The notes below the pieces were generated by a model. That model did not search any database, was not told the DNA's origin, and worked only from the letters and a program-made list of their open reading frames with translations. A program made the position numbers and the translations under genes. Source: Lonicera japonica (Eukaryota > Streptophyta > Magnoliopsida > Dipsacales > Caprifoliaceae). From it: a DNA stretch of 64,000 nucleotides. The stretch covers positions 80,386,919-80,450,918 of the forward strand of contig CM038465.1 in assembly GCA_021464415.1 (NCBI GenBank). The letters run 5' to 3'. Position 1 is the first letter of the stretch. Each line of letters begins with the position of its first letter. Of this stretch, positions 1 through 11,198 are shown piece after piece.

Positions 1-489
1 GAATTTCAATTCCAATTTGGCTGGATACCAAAACAGCAGTAGATCCATTTCAGGCTATGTTTATTTGTTAACTGGTGGAGCGATTTCGTGGAGGTCTACT
101 AAGCAGACGCTCGTTGCTTCGTCCACCATGGTTGCAAAGTTTATGGTATGTTATAAGGGATCCAATCATGAAATATAGCTGCAAAATTTTGTTGCTGGGC
201 TGTGCATCTTTGAGGGTGTTAAAAGACCACTCAAGTTATATTGTGATAATAAGTCAGCAGTTTTATATTCCAACAACAATAAAAGTTCGATTGAGTCAAA
301 GCAAATTGACATCAAGTTTCTCGTTGTGAAGGAAAGAGTATATAGTGGTTAGATTTTCATAGAGCACATTAGGACCAACTCTGTGATAACGGATCCGCTT
401 ACCAAAGGATTACTACCCAAGGTCTTTCACGAGCATACTGCTCATATGGGTGTTATTTTATTTGATGATACTTTAGTTTAATGGGAGTT
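1..489 (+). pseudogene. Decayed Ty1/copia RNase H 3' end
   Basis: Translating the first 480 bases in shifting frames gives the C-terminal part of a copia polyprotein. It includes SGYVYLLTGGAISWRS, a CDNKSAV-like RNase H block, and the terminal VITDPLTKGL block typical of copia pol ends. At least one in-frame stop (after a NHEI motif near 175) and one or more frameshifts break it, so it cannot encode a working enzyme. The rest of the element lies left of the window. A purine-rich stretch at 480-489 fits a polypurine tract just before a 3' LTR. The family assignment is solid; the exact lineage is not determined. Confidence 0.85.
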
Positions 490-1250
490 TGTATTTGGCT
501 TGTTGTTTTATGTTAACTACAATTTATTTTCTGTGGAAATAAAATATTCAATTTATCACACTTTGTTAAGTATTTTGAAATATTAATCTCAATAAAGAGG
601 ACCAGTTGAAAATATGCATGGGTGGATCACATTACATGTGATTGTCATGCTATGCATCATGATTGATCTCTGTCATTTGACTATGTTAGTATATGTGACC
701 ATTGATGGGTCAAGTTACGATTAATGTAATAAAGACTGCTTTAATCCTATATTAATATAGTTAATGGACGAGATTGTTCAAATACTCTTAGACCATGATA
801 ACAAGTTTTCGGAGCTCACTAAAGTTAAACATAAACACATTTATCATTATACATATGTAGTTCAATGGGAGATTATTGGATTAATTTTATATTAATACAA
901 TTTGAAACTACACATGTATATTATTATTATTATTAATACGTGTTATCATGGTATAAGTATAAATTTAAGTGATCTAATTAAGTCTCTAAATAAGTTTAAG
1001 GGTATGTTTTATTATAAAATAAAAGTGTAAACACTAAAATGTACATTTTATTTCTATGAGAAAGTAAAATTTATATAAGGCTCCGACCACCATTTTTGGA
1101 AACTTATATATTAGGGGTGATGTTCCCCGGCCGATTTCTCTAACAACAAACAAAATTTATAAAAAACATCTCTAGAGATATCCGTTCTTGGCCTCCTAGC
1201 TAAGGCTTGCCGTCGTCGTCGTCTTCTCCTTCTTCTCCTCTTTTCTTTTC
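490..1250 (+). mobile_element. Probable 3' LTR of the left-edge copia element
   Basis: This non-coding stretch follows the polypurine tract of the copia remnant and begins TGTATTTGG. Its left border is supported by that context. The right border is a guess, because the 5' LTR is outside the window and no TSD can be tested. It runs into CT-rich DNA near 1200-1250 upstream of the EXO84B-like gene. Confidence 0.5.
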
Positions 1251-1696
1251 TTTGTACTCCGTGATGGTAATGCTGTTGCTCATTAGGTAGCTTCTAAATG
1301 TAACAGGAATGGTTTGCCTGTTCTAGCTAGCCTGTTAGCTACGTTTGGCTTTTTGTAGTGTTCTTGTTGGTATTTCGTTTGATCAAAAAATAAAATAATA
1401 ATAATTTTTTTAGAAGTTACGAAAAAAAAGGAGACAGAGGGGCCGTTACTGATGAAGTGTTCGCGTTAGCTCCGTTGCTACGGTGTCGGTTAGGGCTCAT
1501 GAACACGAAACGGAACGGCTCGATTATGCACAAGGCAAGGTGGAAGGCTTCGTCAATGGCGGAATCTAAGAATGACCAACATAATTTTTTTACATATATA
1601 GATTGAACAGAGTACGGAGTGATTGAACATATTAATTACAAGCAGCAGCAATGGAGCGTATTTCCATTCAAAACTATAAAACTTCAAGAGAGAGAA

Positions 1697-1704
1697 TATT
1701 TATA
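1697..1704 (+). promoter_or_regulatory. Candidate TATA box of the EXO84B-like gene
   Basis: TATTTATA lies about 160 bases before the start codon. It is followed by a pyrimidine-rich stretch (about 1745-1830) that resembles a plant 5' UTR leader. Inference from position and composition only. The rest of 1251-1864 shows no other gene. Confidence 0.3.
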
Positions 1705-1864
1705 GGCCAGTCACCTAAATCGGGGAGCGAGTCTTACGTTGATTAAATCTGTTTTTCTTTTCCCTAATTTTTCTCATTCTCTTATCTTCTCTATCTTTCT
1801 CTTTTTTCTCTCTCTTCGCATTTTGATTTGGAGAAAATAAAGAAAGAATCTGTGGAGAGTAAAA

Positions 1865-4800
1865 ATGGAATTAGGATCGGCCCATCACCATTCTCGATCA
1901 TCATTATCATCAATATCAAGTACTCATTCGGTAGATTTCGAAAGCGAGCTCTCACTCAGTGACAAGCTCAAAGTCTTCAAATCTTCGCAGTTTGATCCCG
2001 ATAACTTCCTTACCACCAAATGTCGCGCTATGAGCGAAAAGGTTTTTTTTTTTTTATTCTCTTTTCTTTTCATTTGTTATTTTCTATAATCCAATCTTAT
2101 ATAAGATTTGTAATATTAGCATGAGCAAGGAGGCTTGAACATTGCCCTAAATCGGCCACCTACTACTTTCGTAATTTTTATTTTTTAAAATCACTTATAT
2201 CAATGTCTTATACGCAGTGCGTGTCTGTAAAAATCTAGCAATTACACAGTATACTAGTATTAGTGTGGTTACTTTGAACTCGTTTTTGCTTATATCAATT
2301 TAAGAATGATTATAACGAAATAATAATTATGTGCACTATTGCAGGAAATAAGGCACTTGTGTTCTTACCTTTTAGATTTAAAGAAAGCTTCTGCAGAGGA
2401 AATGCGTAAAAGTGTTTATGCTAATTATTCAGCTTTTATTCGGTAAGTAAAATTCAGGTTTATGCTAATTATAATCTATCTCCATAGATGAAAATTTTAT
2501 ATTGGTAAAATCAATCACCTGTAAAACTTGTGAGATGCCCAGCACTTGGATCATTTTGATATACAGTAATAGCTTTTCCTTAAGTTAATTACGCGTATCA
2601 AGTTTCTCAGGTACTAAACCTCAATATACAATCACCAATCGAGAATGTCATGTATTTAGGATCTCGGTAAATGGTATACGAACTAACTGTATATGCATAT
2701 GTATTATTTCACATGCAGTACATCAAGGGAGATTTCTGATCTTGAGGGGCAGCTCCTCTCCTTGAGAAATCTCCTTTCTACACGTGCAACTATTATCAAC
2801 GGTTTAGCAGACGGAGTTCATGCCGATTCCTTGTCCAATGGTCAAGAAACTTCGATAAAAAAGGACGACAATTTTGATTTGGAAGAAAGGGAACCTTCCA
2901 AGATAGAAAAGTGGTTCGCACAATATATGGAGACCTTGGATGTTTTATTGGCCGAGAGAAGAGTCGAGGAAGCGTTAGCTGCCCTAGATGAAGGTGAACA
3001 TGTAGCCGAGGAAGCTAATCATCAACAAACATTAAATCCAGCTGCTATTTTATCAATGCAAACGACCATAGCTGAACAGAGGCAAAAATTAGCCGATCAA
3101 CTCGTTGAGGCTACTTGCCAGCCTTCTACCAGTAGTATGGAGCTACACGCAGCAGTACAAGCTTTGAAACAACTTGGTGATGGTCCGCGTGCTCATACTC
3201 TTCTTCTTAGATCTCATAACCAGAAACTACAACTTAATATGCAGGGCATTCACCCATCGAGTACTTCCTATGGAGTTGCTTACACCGCTGCCCTTTCTCA
3301 GCTTGTCTTTTCGACGATTGCACAGGCCTCAACTGATTCGTTGGCCATATTTGGTGACGAGCATGCTTTTGCATCTGAGTTGGTAACTTGGGCTGTTAAG
3401 CAGACCAATAGTTTTGCGTTTCTTGTGAAGAGACACGTTATGGACCTACCGGCAGCTGCAGGGGGGCTGAGAACTGTGGCCGAGAGTGTTCAGATATGCT
3501 TGGGTCACTCTTCTTTGTTAGAAGCTCGAGGACTGGCACTTTCTCCTGTTCTGTTGAAACTCTTTAGGCCTTGCATTGAACAAGCACTAACTGCCAACTT
3601 GAAGAGAATTGAACAAAGCACTGCTGCACTTGCTGCTGCGGAGGACTGGTTACTCACTTATCCACCGGTTGGTTCACGTCCTCTTGGTACTGCATCTCTT
3701 GGTGGTGCCATCGCAACTGCCCCAAAGCTTTCTGGCAGTGCTCACAGATTCAATGCAATGGCTCAGGTGATTGATTTCTTTCCTTTTCTTGAATACGATC
3801 AAATTTTGAGGATTCATTTTGTGTGTGTTTGATTTCTTCTTTACATGGTCAAGTTGAATTCGGTGGAAATTTTTTACATCCAAATGTTTTTCATGTGAAA
3901 TAAAAACTCTTGGAGGAGCTGGTTCCATAGAAATTGATTCTTTGAAATTCTTTGAGATATTAGTGCCATCAAACTCCGGTGGCTTATATGAGATATTGGA
4001 AGTAGAGAATCATGGGCATTTGTAGTGGAAAAGAAGTACAGTGAAAAAAATTAATTATTTTTCATTATGAACTGCAGAATGCAGATATACTGCACTTCAT
4101 TATGAAGAACACCAGTATTTAGCTTATTGCAAATAATAGAAAAAGAGGAGTCAAAAATTTATCTGCAGAAATTCTTACCTTTCTTTTCTGATTTCTCTGT
4201 GCTGGATATCATTAAACTATTTTTCATTATGAACAGTATTTCTTTTCTGATTTCAGGAAATTTGTGAGGACGTAGGTCCACTTGAGAGTTTGCAATTGGG
4301 CAACCAAGCTTTGGAAGGTATTTTACAGGCATTTAACATATACATTAACATGCTGATAAACGCATTGCCTGGTTCAGTTGAGACTGAGAACTTGGAAGGT
4401 AGAATTGTTAGGATGGCAGAGACCGAAGCTCAACAGGTAGCTTTGCTAGCAAATGCGTTATTGTTAGCAGATGAGTTGCTCCCAAGGGCGACCATCAAAC
4501 TTACTTCCTCTCAGCACGCTAATAGAATGGATGAACCCCCTCGACGAGGTTCAGATAGGCAAAACCGTCTTCCAGAGCAAAGGGAACTGAAGAGGCGCCT
4601 TCAGCGCTTAGTTGATCAGCTTCGAGATAGTTTTTGCCGACAACATGCTCTTGAGCTCATCTTCACCGAAGATGGTGGGGTCCGTTTGAGTGCCGATATG
4701 TATTTGAGTATGGACGGATCTCCAGAAGAGCCTGAATGGTTTCCATCACCAATATATCAAGTAATTCACCGCAAAATTAGTACACAAAATGGACGTGTCA

Positions 4801-5605
4801 GTTTTTGGATTGGTGAATAATTAAATGATTTGAACCACTCAAGTCGGTCCATTTTTTTATTTTTTATTTAGTCAAATTAATGCATTTTCCTCTCTATTTC
4901 AGGAACTTTTTGCAAAGTTGACTCTAATTGCAAGCATAGCATCAGATATGTTTGTTGGAAGGGAAAGATTTGCAACTATACTTTTGATGAGGCTCACTGA
5001 AACAGTTATTCTGTGGCTTTCTGATGATCAAAACTTTTGGGAAGAGATTGAGGAGGGCCCCAGGCCCTTGGGTCCTCTTGGGCTTCAACAGGTTTTTCAT
5101 TTCTCTTGTACAACATAATGCGCATTGGGTAATATATGTTTCAAACGAAGATGTAAATGCCTTTTCGTTAGATATATATAATTGGCGGACAAATGTTTAT
5201 ACTAAATTCACATTCAAGATTTACGGCCTTTTCACAGTTTTATTTGGACATGGAGTTTGTGATCCTCTTTTCTTCCCAAGGCCGATATTTATCGCGAAAT
5301 CTACATCAAGTCATCAAAAACATCATTGGTAGAGCTATCGAAGCAGTTGCTGCAACTAAAATCGATCCTTATAGGTTTATTTTATTTCTTTATCTTTTTG
5401 TATTTAATTTTAGTGATTTGTTATTGGAATTAAAATACTGTAATTTGTGTCATTGTGATGCAGTGTATTGCCGGAGGATGACTGGTTTGCCGAAGTAGCT
5501 CAAATAGCAATAAAGATGTTGACGGGAAAGGCCCAGTTTGGAAATGTAGATGGAGACGTTACCAGCCCCACTGCTTCCTCAGTCAGATCTCATGGAAGCA
5601 ACTAA
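1865..5605 (+). CDS. EXO84B: Exocyst complex component EXO84B-like
   Basis: Seven exons with GT-AG borders join in frame: 1865-2041, 2345-2442, 2719-3766, 4257-4760, 4903-5091, 5238-5374 and 5464-5605. They give 764 codons, close to the roughly 750 of plant EXO84B. EXO84 is a subunit of the octameric exocyst, which tethers secretory vesicles to the plasma membrane. Family landmarks are the exon 2 block EIRHLCSYLLDLKKASAEEM, the exon 3 stretch TSREISDLEGQLLSLRNLL, ACQPSTSS and LKQLGDGPRAHTLLLRSH, FVGRERFATILLMRLTETV in exon 5, LDMEFVILFSSQGRYLSRNL in exon 6, and a C-terminus SPTASSVRSHGSN. The protein is helical and soluble, with no signal peptide or membrane segment. The N-terminal 35 residues are Ser/His-rich and not conserved. 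The start is the first ATG, after a CT-rich leader. No frameshift or stop was found, so the gene looks intact. Assignment to EXO84B rather than EXO84A or C is by overall likeness, not by a tree. Confidence 0.95.
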
Positions 5606-5973
5606 TAACTCCTAATTCTTCTGCTTACTCTTTTTATTTATTTAGCCCTACAAATTAGTATTAGCATTAGCATTTCTTGTCTAGCATAACTTTCAAAATT
5701 TCATGTAACGTGGTAAATTTCTCACTCTCTCTTATTTCTCTTTTTAGGCTCTTTTTGTTTGCAAGATGTAAAAAAAAAAAAAAAGTTTTAATCAAAAAAA
5801 AAAAAAAAAAAAATTGCAATCAAACGGAGCCATAAAAAATAAATTAATTAGGTTACCGAGTGTGGAGGTATTGGGTTCGAATGAGGGGGCCTAAAATTTG
5901 TGTAAATAGTGATGAAGTTTTAAAACCTATAGTACTGTAGAAGGATTGTATTTTACATCATCCTGATAAATTT
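5606..5973. other. 3' flank of the EXO84B-like gene with poly(A) tracts
   Basis: No gene is visible. The stretch holds the likely 3' UTR and two poly(A) runs, about 5770-5784 and 5795-5813. A transcript end cannot be placed precisely. Confidence 0.5.
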
Positions 5974-6363
5974 GGGACAGTGTTATTTACACCCTTAAAT
6001 GTATGACATACATTTTTTTTCAGAATTTAACTAAAAACACATTTTAACACATCATTATTTATCACAAACAACTTTTTATATTGCCTGATATTAGGCAAGT
6101 GCTTAGCAATATATTCTTACCATTTAAGCTATGTTTATGTGAGTACACTCATCTTTCATTAAGCGGGCCATATTTGAAAAACACTATAGTATTTCATCGT
6201 CTAATGTTATGCGAGTGCTTACTAATAAACTCTCTCCATGTGGGGGGAATGTATATGACTGCGCTCAACTCTCATTAGGGGGCCCTTAAGGAGTGTTGGT
6301 GATAATAAATTTACTATAGAAAAGTGTTTGTGACAAATATGAAAAGTGTAAATAACACCGCCC
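5974..6363. mobile_element. Non-autonomous TIR element, family A copy 1
   Basis: The left end GGGACAGTGTTATTTACAC is the inverted counterpart of the right end GTGTAAATAACACCGCCC. Just inside the left end lies a block reading TTTAACTAAAAACACATTT. The same block, inverted, lies at the right end of a 1.5-kb relative at 32452-33920. No transposase reading frame is present. A TAAATT direct repeat flanks it loosely, so the superfamily is undecided. Confidence 0.75.
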
Positions 6364-6799
6364 TAAATTAGTGCATTAGATAGACAAATATACCTTTTTA
6401 AGAGTCCATGCACATTAAACTAATTTGGAATCTCTTTTAATAGTCAACATTAACTAGATTCAGAATCTCCTCTTAAGAGTCTACATCAAACTAGATTTAA
6501 ATTTTTAACTAGATTTGAAGTCTTTATTAAAAATTTATATGAAACTAGATTTGGAGTCTTGATTAAAAATCCAATCACAGATTTAGAGTCTTGATTAAAA
6601 ATTCAATCATTGGAGTCCACTCAATTTGATTAAAAATCCAATTACAAGAGTCCATAATAACTAAATTAGACATTGAGTAGTGTCCACATTAAATTAGATT
6701 TGGAGTTACTTATAATAGTACAATATTAATAATTTATTTAAGATTGTGATGTTTCAAATAGTTTTAACTCACTCGTAGATTTAAAGTCTTAATTATAAA

Positions 6800-7430
6800 C
6801 TAGAAATTAGGTAGAAGGGCTTATTACACATTGATTTTTACCAAAAATCCAATGAATAATATTTTTTTGAATGAAGGGCCTATTTTTAATTGGTAATTAG
6901 TGTAAGAGGCCTATTTTGTTTTATATTTTAAATGAATGTATTTGAATAAATTTAAATATCATTTAATTAATAAAAACATGTTATGTATTACCTAAATTAC
7001 CCCTCTTTATGAAATTTGCACAAAAAATATGGACTGCAAAGTTCATATTGCAGTGAAATATGGACTGCAATATGAACTTTGCACTAAAAATATGAACTGC
7101 AAAGTTCACATTGCAGTAAAATATGGACTGCAATATGAACTTTGCACCAAAAATATCGACTGCAAAGTTCACATTGCAGTGAAATATGGACTGCAAAGTT
7201 CATATTGCAGTGAAATATAGACTGCAAAGTTCATATTGCAGTCCATATTTTAATGCATATTGGTATTTTTTAATTTATTTTAAGGGTTGGGATGTCATTT
7301 TACAATGAAAAAAAAGACATATGTCATATTATCAATAAAATAAAAAATAGGCCCTTTATTTACAAAAAAATTATTCCTTGACTTTAGTGTGAAAATCTTT
7401 CTCTAATAAGCCCTTTTTTTTAATTGCCCC
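6800..7430. mobile_element. Mutator-type MITE with 9-bp TSD
   Basis: Long imperfect terminal inverted repeats (about 90 bp) share AAGGGCTTATTA and AAGGGCCTATTTTT blocks. The direct repeat AATTATAAA at 6791-6799 and 7431-7439 is a perfect 9-bp TSD, the size typical of Mutator-like elements. The neighbouring unit of the 199-bp duplication supplies the uninterrupted site. There is no transposase. The core is the palindromic minisatellite described separately. Confidence 0.85.
7029..7250. repeat. Palindromic minisatellite inside the MITE
   Basis: About seven copies of a roughly 30-bp module (GGACTGCAAAGTTCATATTG followed by CAGTGAAATAT) alternate in direct and inverted orientation. The tract can fold on itself at many points. 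It creates spurious open reading frames on both strands, which are not genes. Confidence 0.9.
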
Positions 7431-7601
7431 AATTATAAATTCAATAATAGGAGTTCACTTAATTTGATTAAAAGTCTAATTATAAGAGTTCCTAATAAAT
7501 AAATTAAACAAGGAGTAGAACCCGCATAAACTAGATTTTGGAGTTACTTATAGGAGTGCAATATTAAGAATCTATTTAAGATTGAGATGTTTCAAATAGT
7601 T

Positions 7602-8850
7602 ATGGTTCAAATACTAATTGTGCTTTTGAATTATTTGATGGTTGAATTTATTTTTTCCGGTCACTTTCAAATTACTTAATATTATATTAAAAATTAATAA
7701 TAAGCTAATCTGGTTGCATGAATTTCAATTTCAATTATTCAATTTGATCCTTTGAAATTTTAATTAATTTAAGTATTATTATACAATTTAGGTAGCTTAA
7801 TTTTATTTTATTTTAAATTATGTGCAACGTTCGGACTTCTTAACTAGTACATATATGTCGGAACTGGTCGCTTTCAATTCAACATTGAATATTGAGGTTA
7901 AAGATCATTCAATCTCGCCCTTCCTTTAGGCGAAGCATAAAATGAAAGTTAGTTTCAATGTAAATATTTTCGCTAAAACTTTCTCTTCAAGTGGGGAAAA
8001 AATGAAAGAGAATTTTTTTTGAAAAAACCTTACTTACTACTTTTACCAATACAATAGATAACTTGTTTTTAAAAAGTATTTTCCTTTCTTCTCGGCTCGC
8101 AAACAAGAAGTATAAAAAATAGAGATAACGGATTATAGGATCTTGCTTTATAATGTTTTATAATTCTAAGAGCAGACTCATGTTTGATAAAAACAAGTGG
8201 TACTAATTTCATAATTTGGTTTTAGAATAAGGACATTTTTCATAATATTAATTTATTTTAAAAAAATGATAAATGTTAATAAAAAAAAAACACCCCTAAT
8301 ATAAACATATCTTATCATACACACCACTTACTATAGTAATAGTGATTCAATTTGCTCCTTCTCTGCCACTGAAACATCCAATACCCCATCTCTCTCCCTA
8401 GATTCTCATTTAACAATCAAATATTCTCCTCTGTCTCACTAACAATCTCACCTCTTATATCACCACCACCACCCAACTCTTTGATCGTATCGCCGAGAAG
8501 ACCACTATTCTCATCTTCTTCATCTTCTTCTTCTTCTTCTTCTTCTTCTTCTTCTTCTTCTTTTCTACATGTGCAATCGTAAAACAGATATAACTTTTAA
8601 TTGAACCATTGAATTGGACTTATTTTTAGATATGTTGTTCGGAAAACAAAGTTATCATATTTACACAAAAAATCAAGACGATCATATGTCGTTTTGCTAT
8701 CGAAATCGACTAATTTCAATAGCCTAGTGGAATTTGAAAAAAAAAACTGACCGCAACTCTTTTTTTTACGAACCCTACGTTGATCCATATATATTTACAT
8801 ATAAATAAATTGAGTAGATGATGATCGCATCAATTTTTATTTTCTCTGTT
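7602..8850. other. Intergenic AT-rich DNA with a CTT microsatellite
   Basis: No gene or recognisable element was found. A (CTT)n tract occupies about 8511-8564, and a CCACCA tract lies just before it. Confidence 0.6.
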
Positions 8851-10604
8851 TTGTATTGGTACTAAAACTATTTTAACACTAATATTTTAGCACCATTGGT
8901 GGGTTTTAATGCTAAAATCATCTTGATATGTAACATTAGATGGGTGATAAAACAAATTTAACATCATCGGTGGTTTTGGTGCTAAAATCACAATGATGTG
9001 TAGCATTTGATGAGTGCTAAATATGTTTTAGCACCATGAATTTTGTTATTCTCTGTTTTATATTGGTGCTAAAATCATTTAGCACCAATTCTGATGAGAC
9101 ATGATATGTTATAAAGAATTGTGCTAAACAGATTTAGCACCGATTCTGATGAGACGTGAGATGTTATAAGAAAGAGGTATTAGTGTCTTTTTGTATAGTG
9201 TTCTTAATTTACACCGTTAATTTATAAGTATCATTTATAATTATGTTATTATAGAAATGAGTTGTATTAGTATCTTTTTGTATAGTGTTCTTAATTTACA
9301 CGGCTAATTTATAAATGTCCTTTATAATTATGTTATTATTGGAACGAGCTCTTATACCCAATTCCTCTTTCTTTTTTTAACAAACCCTAAATCACAGATA
9401 TGGCACCATTTTAATGTTGGACAATTGGTATTAAAACTATTTTAGCACCATATGAGTAGTTACTTTGGACAAAAATTGTCCTAAATATATTTTAGCACCT
9501 TGATGTGTAGAATTGGATGGGTGCTAAAATTGTTTAGTATCTTCAATTTAGTTATATGTATTTACATGTGTAGCTAAAACCTTTAAAACATCATTCTGGT
9601 GTTGAACAATTGGTGCTAAAATTGTTTTAGCACTACATGATTAGTTTTTTTGGATAAAAATAGTGTTAAATATATTTTAATACCTTGATGTATAAAATTG
9701 GATGGGGTGTTAAAACTGTTTAGCACATTCAATTTAATTATATATGTTTATCTGTGGGGCTAAAACATTTTTTGCACCATTCTAATGTTGGTCAATTGGT
9801 ACTAAAACTGTTTTAACACCATGTGATTGGTTACTTTGGATAAAAATTATGTTAAATCTATTTTAGTACCTTGATGTGTAGAATTAGATGGGGTGCTAAA
9901 ATTGTTTAGCGCATTCAGTTTAGTTATATGTGTTTACATGTGGTGCTAAAAACTTTTTTAGCACTATTCTAGTGTTGGACAATTAGTGCTAAAACTATTT
10001 TAGCACCATGTGATTAGTTACTTTGGACAAAAATAGTGCTAAATATGTTTTAGTACCTTGATGTGTAGAATTTGATAAGGTACTAAAATTGTTTAGCACA
10101 TTCAGTTTAATTATATGTATTCACTTGTGTTGCTAAAACTTTTTTAGCACTATTCTAGTGTTGGACAATTGGTACTAAAACTGTTTTAGCACCACGTGAT
10201 TAGTTATTTTGGACAAAAATGGTGCTAAATATGTTTTAGCACCTTGTTGTGTAGAATTGGAAAGGATACTAAAACTGTTTAGCACTTTCAATTTTGTTAT
10301 ATGTGTTCACTTGTGATGCTAAACCTTTTTACTACTATTATAATATTGGACAATTGGTGCTAAAACTATTTTAACACCATGTGATTAGTTACTTTTGACA
10401 AAAATAATGCTAAATATATTTTAGCACCTTATAAATAGTTAGTATATTATAGAGAATTAGTGCGGATAATCAACCGTTGTAAATTTTGAACTGTTTTGAT
10501 TGGGATTGGGGCTAATTATTTTTTTGGAGACGTGAAGTGTTATATTTAAAGTTATTGTGTTATAACTTAAATAAGGAATGGGTATAATGTTTTTTCTTGT
10601 AGTG
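8851..10604. mobile_element. CACTA-like element remnant rich in TTTAGCAC/GTGCTAAA motifs
   Basis: The right end, read on the minus strand, is CACTACAAGAAAAAACATT, the classical CACTA terminus. Inside are dozens of GTGCTAAA and TTTAGCAC motifs in both orientations, which look like subterminal transposase-binding repeats. Two degenerate copies of the same terminus (CACTATACAAAAAGA on the minus strand) end at 9200 and 9298. Each is followed by the same flank as the one at 10604. No convincing left CACTA end and no transposase were found, so this is probably a rearranged non-autonomous element. Confidence 0.6.
9395..10437. repeat. 186-bp tandem array, about 5.5 units
   Basis: The landmark GTTTAGCACATTCAATTT (with variants) recurs at about 9532, 9717, 9903, 10089 and 10275, giving a period of 185-186 bp. 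Every unit carries several GTGCTAAA/TTTAGCAC motifs. The units differ at scattered sites, so the array is not recent. Confidence 0.9.
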
Positions 10605-10884
10605 TCCTTAATTTACCATGTTAATTTATAGTGAGCCTTTGCAATTATTTATTATTAGAATAAGCTCTTGTGCTCAATTGCCTTTAAAAAATAACTTTTT
10701 GTGCCATCTTAAACTTACAAATCAAAGATTGAAAATTAAATAATTATACTTTTTCTTGATTTATCCTCACTCCAATTAGAGCTCTTTCTTAAATTCTCGA
10801 ACACAATCTCTGAATTTCATTTTATCTTATTACATTGACTATGCCCAAACGAAATTATGACTCTTAATTTGAAACATTCACAAT

Positions 10885-11198
10885 GATAAACTAATTCTTT
10901 TCCCCATTATCCTTTTGGTCCAATTTCGTCCAACGGAGTATAGTTCGATAATTTTTTTCATAAAAATTGGTAAAGATAATATCTATAACGTGTTGACCGT
11001 CTCCATAAAACTTAATAAAAAAATTCAAACCAAAAGTGGGCAGAAGTAAAAAATCGATACAAATGTTTATTTTTAATTATTAAAATTCTTTAGATGATCA
11101 TCTCTGCCAAATTTTATAAAAAAAATTATATGTTTAATCTTTAAATTAATCTCTATTAAACAAATTTAGATTATGGAAAGGTACCTATGTCCAAGTCC
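10885..11198. mobile_element. Long-inverted-repeat element, family B copy 1
   Basis: The two arms begin TTTTGGTCCAATTTCGTCC-like and are inverted relatives of each other (right end ...AAGTCC). Related copies lie at 21220-21609 and 23520-23903, and related sequence forms part of the arms at 21850-23112. No coding capacity. The ends are approximate. Confidence 0.65.

Larger units (their letters stand above)
6579..7601. repeat. 199-bp tandem duplication, second unit split by a MITE
   Basis: Unit 1 is 6579-6777. Unit 2 starts at 6778, stops at 6799, and resumes at 7440-7601. The units share landmarks such as GATTTGGAGTTACTTATA-type and GATGTTTCAAATAGTT-type stretches. Upstream, 6370-6578 holds shorter, degenerate relatives of the same sequence. 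The gap in unit 2 is the element at 6800-7430. Confidence 0.8.

Noticed and set aside
7029..7220. Open frames of about 63-71 codons on both strands
   Set aside because: They arise from the short-period palindromic minisatellite and have no family likeness.
8328..8345. Possible left CACTA terminus (CTTACTATAG)
   Set aside because: It does not match the CACTACAAGAAAAA end and lacks nearby GTGCTAAA motifs.
7029..10437. CRISPR-like array
   Set aside because: The repeats are contiguous satellites or transposon motifs without uniform unique spacers, in a plant genome.
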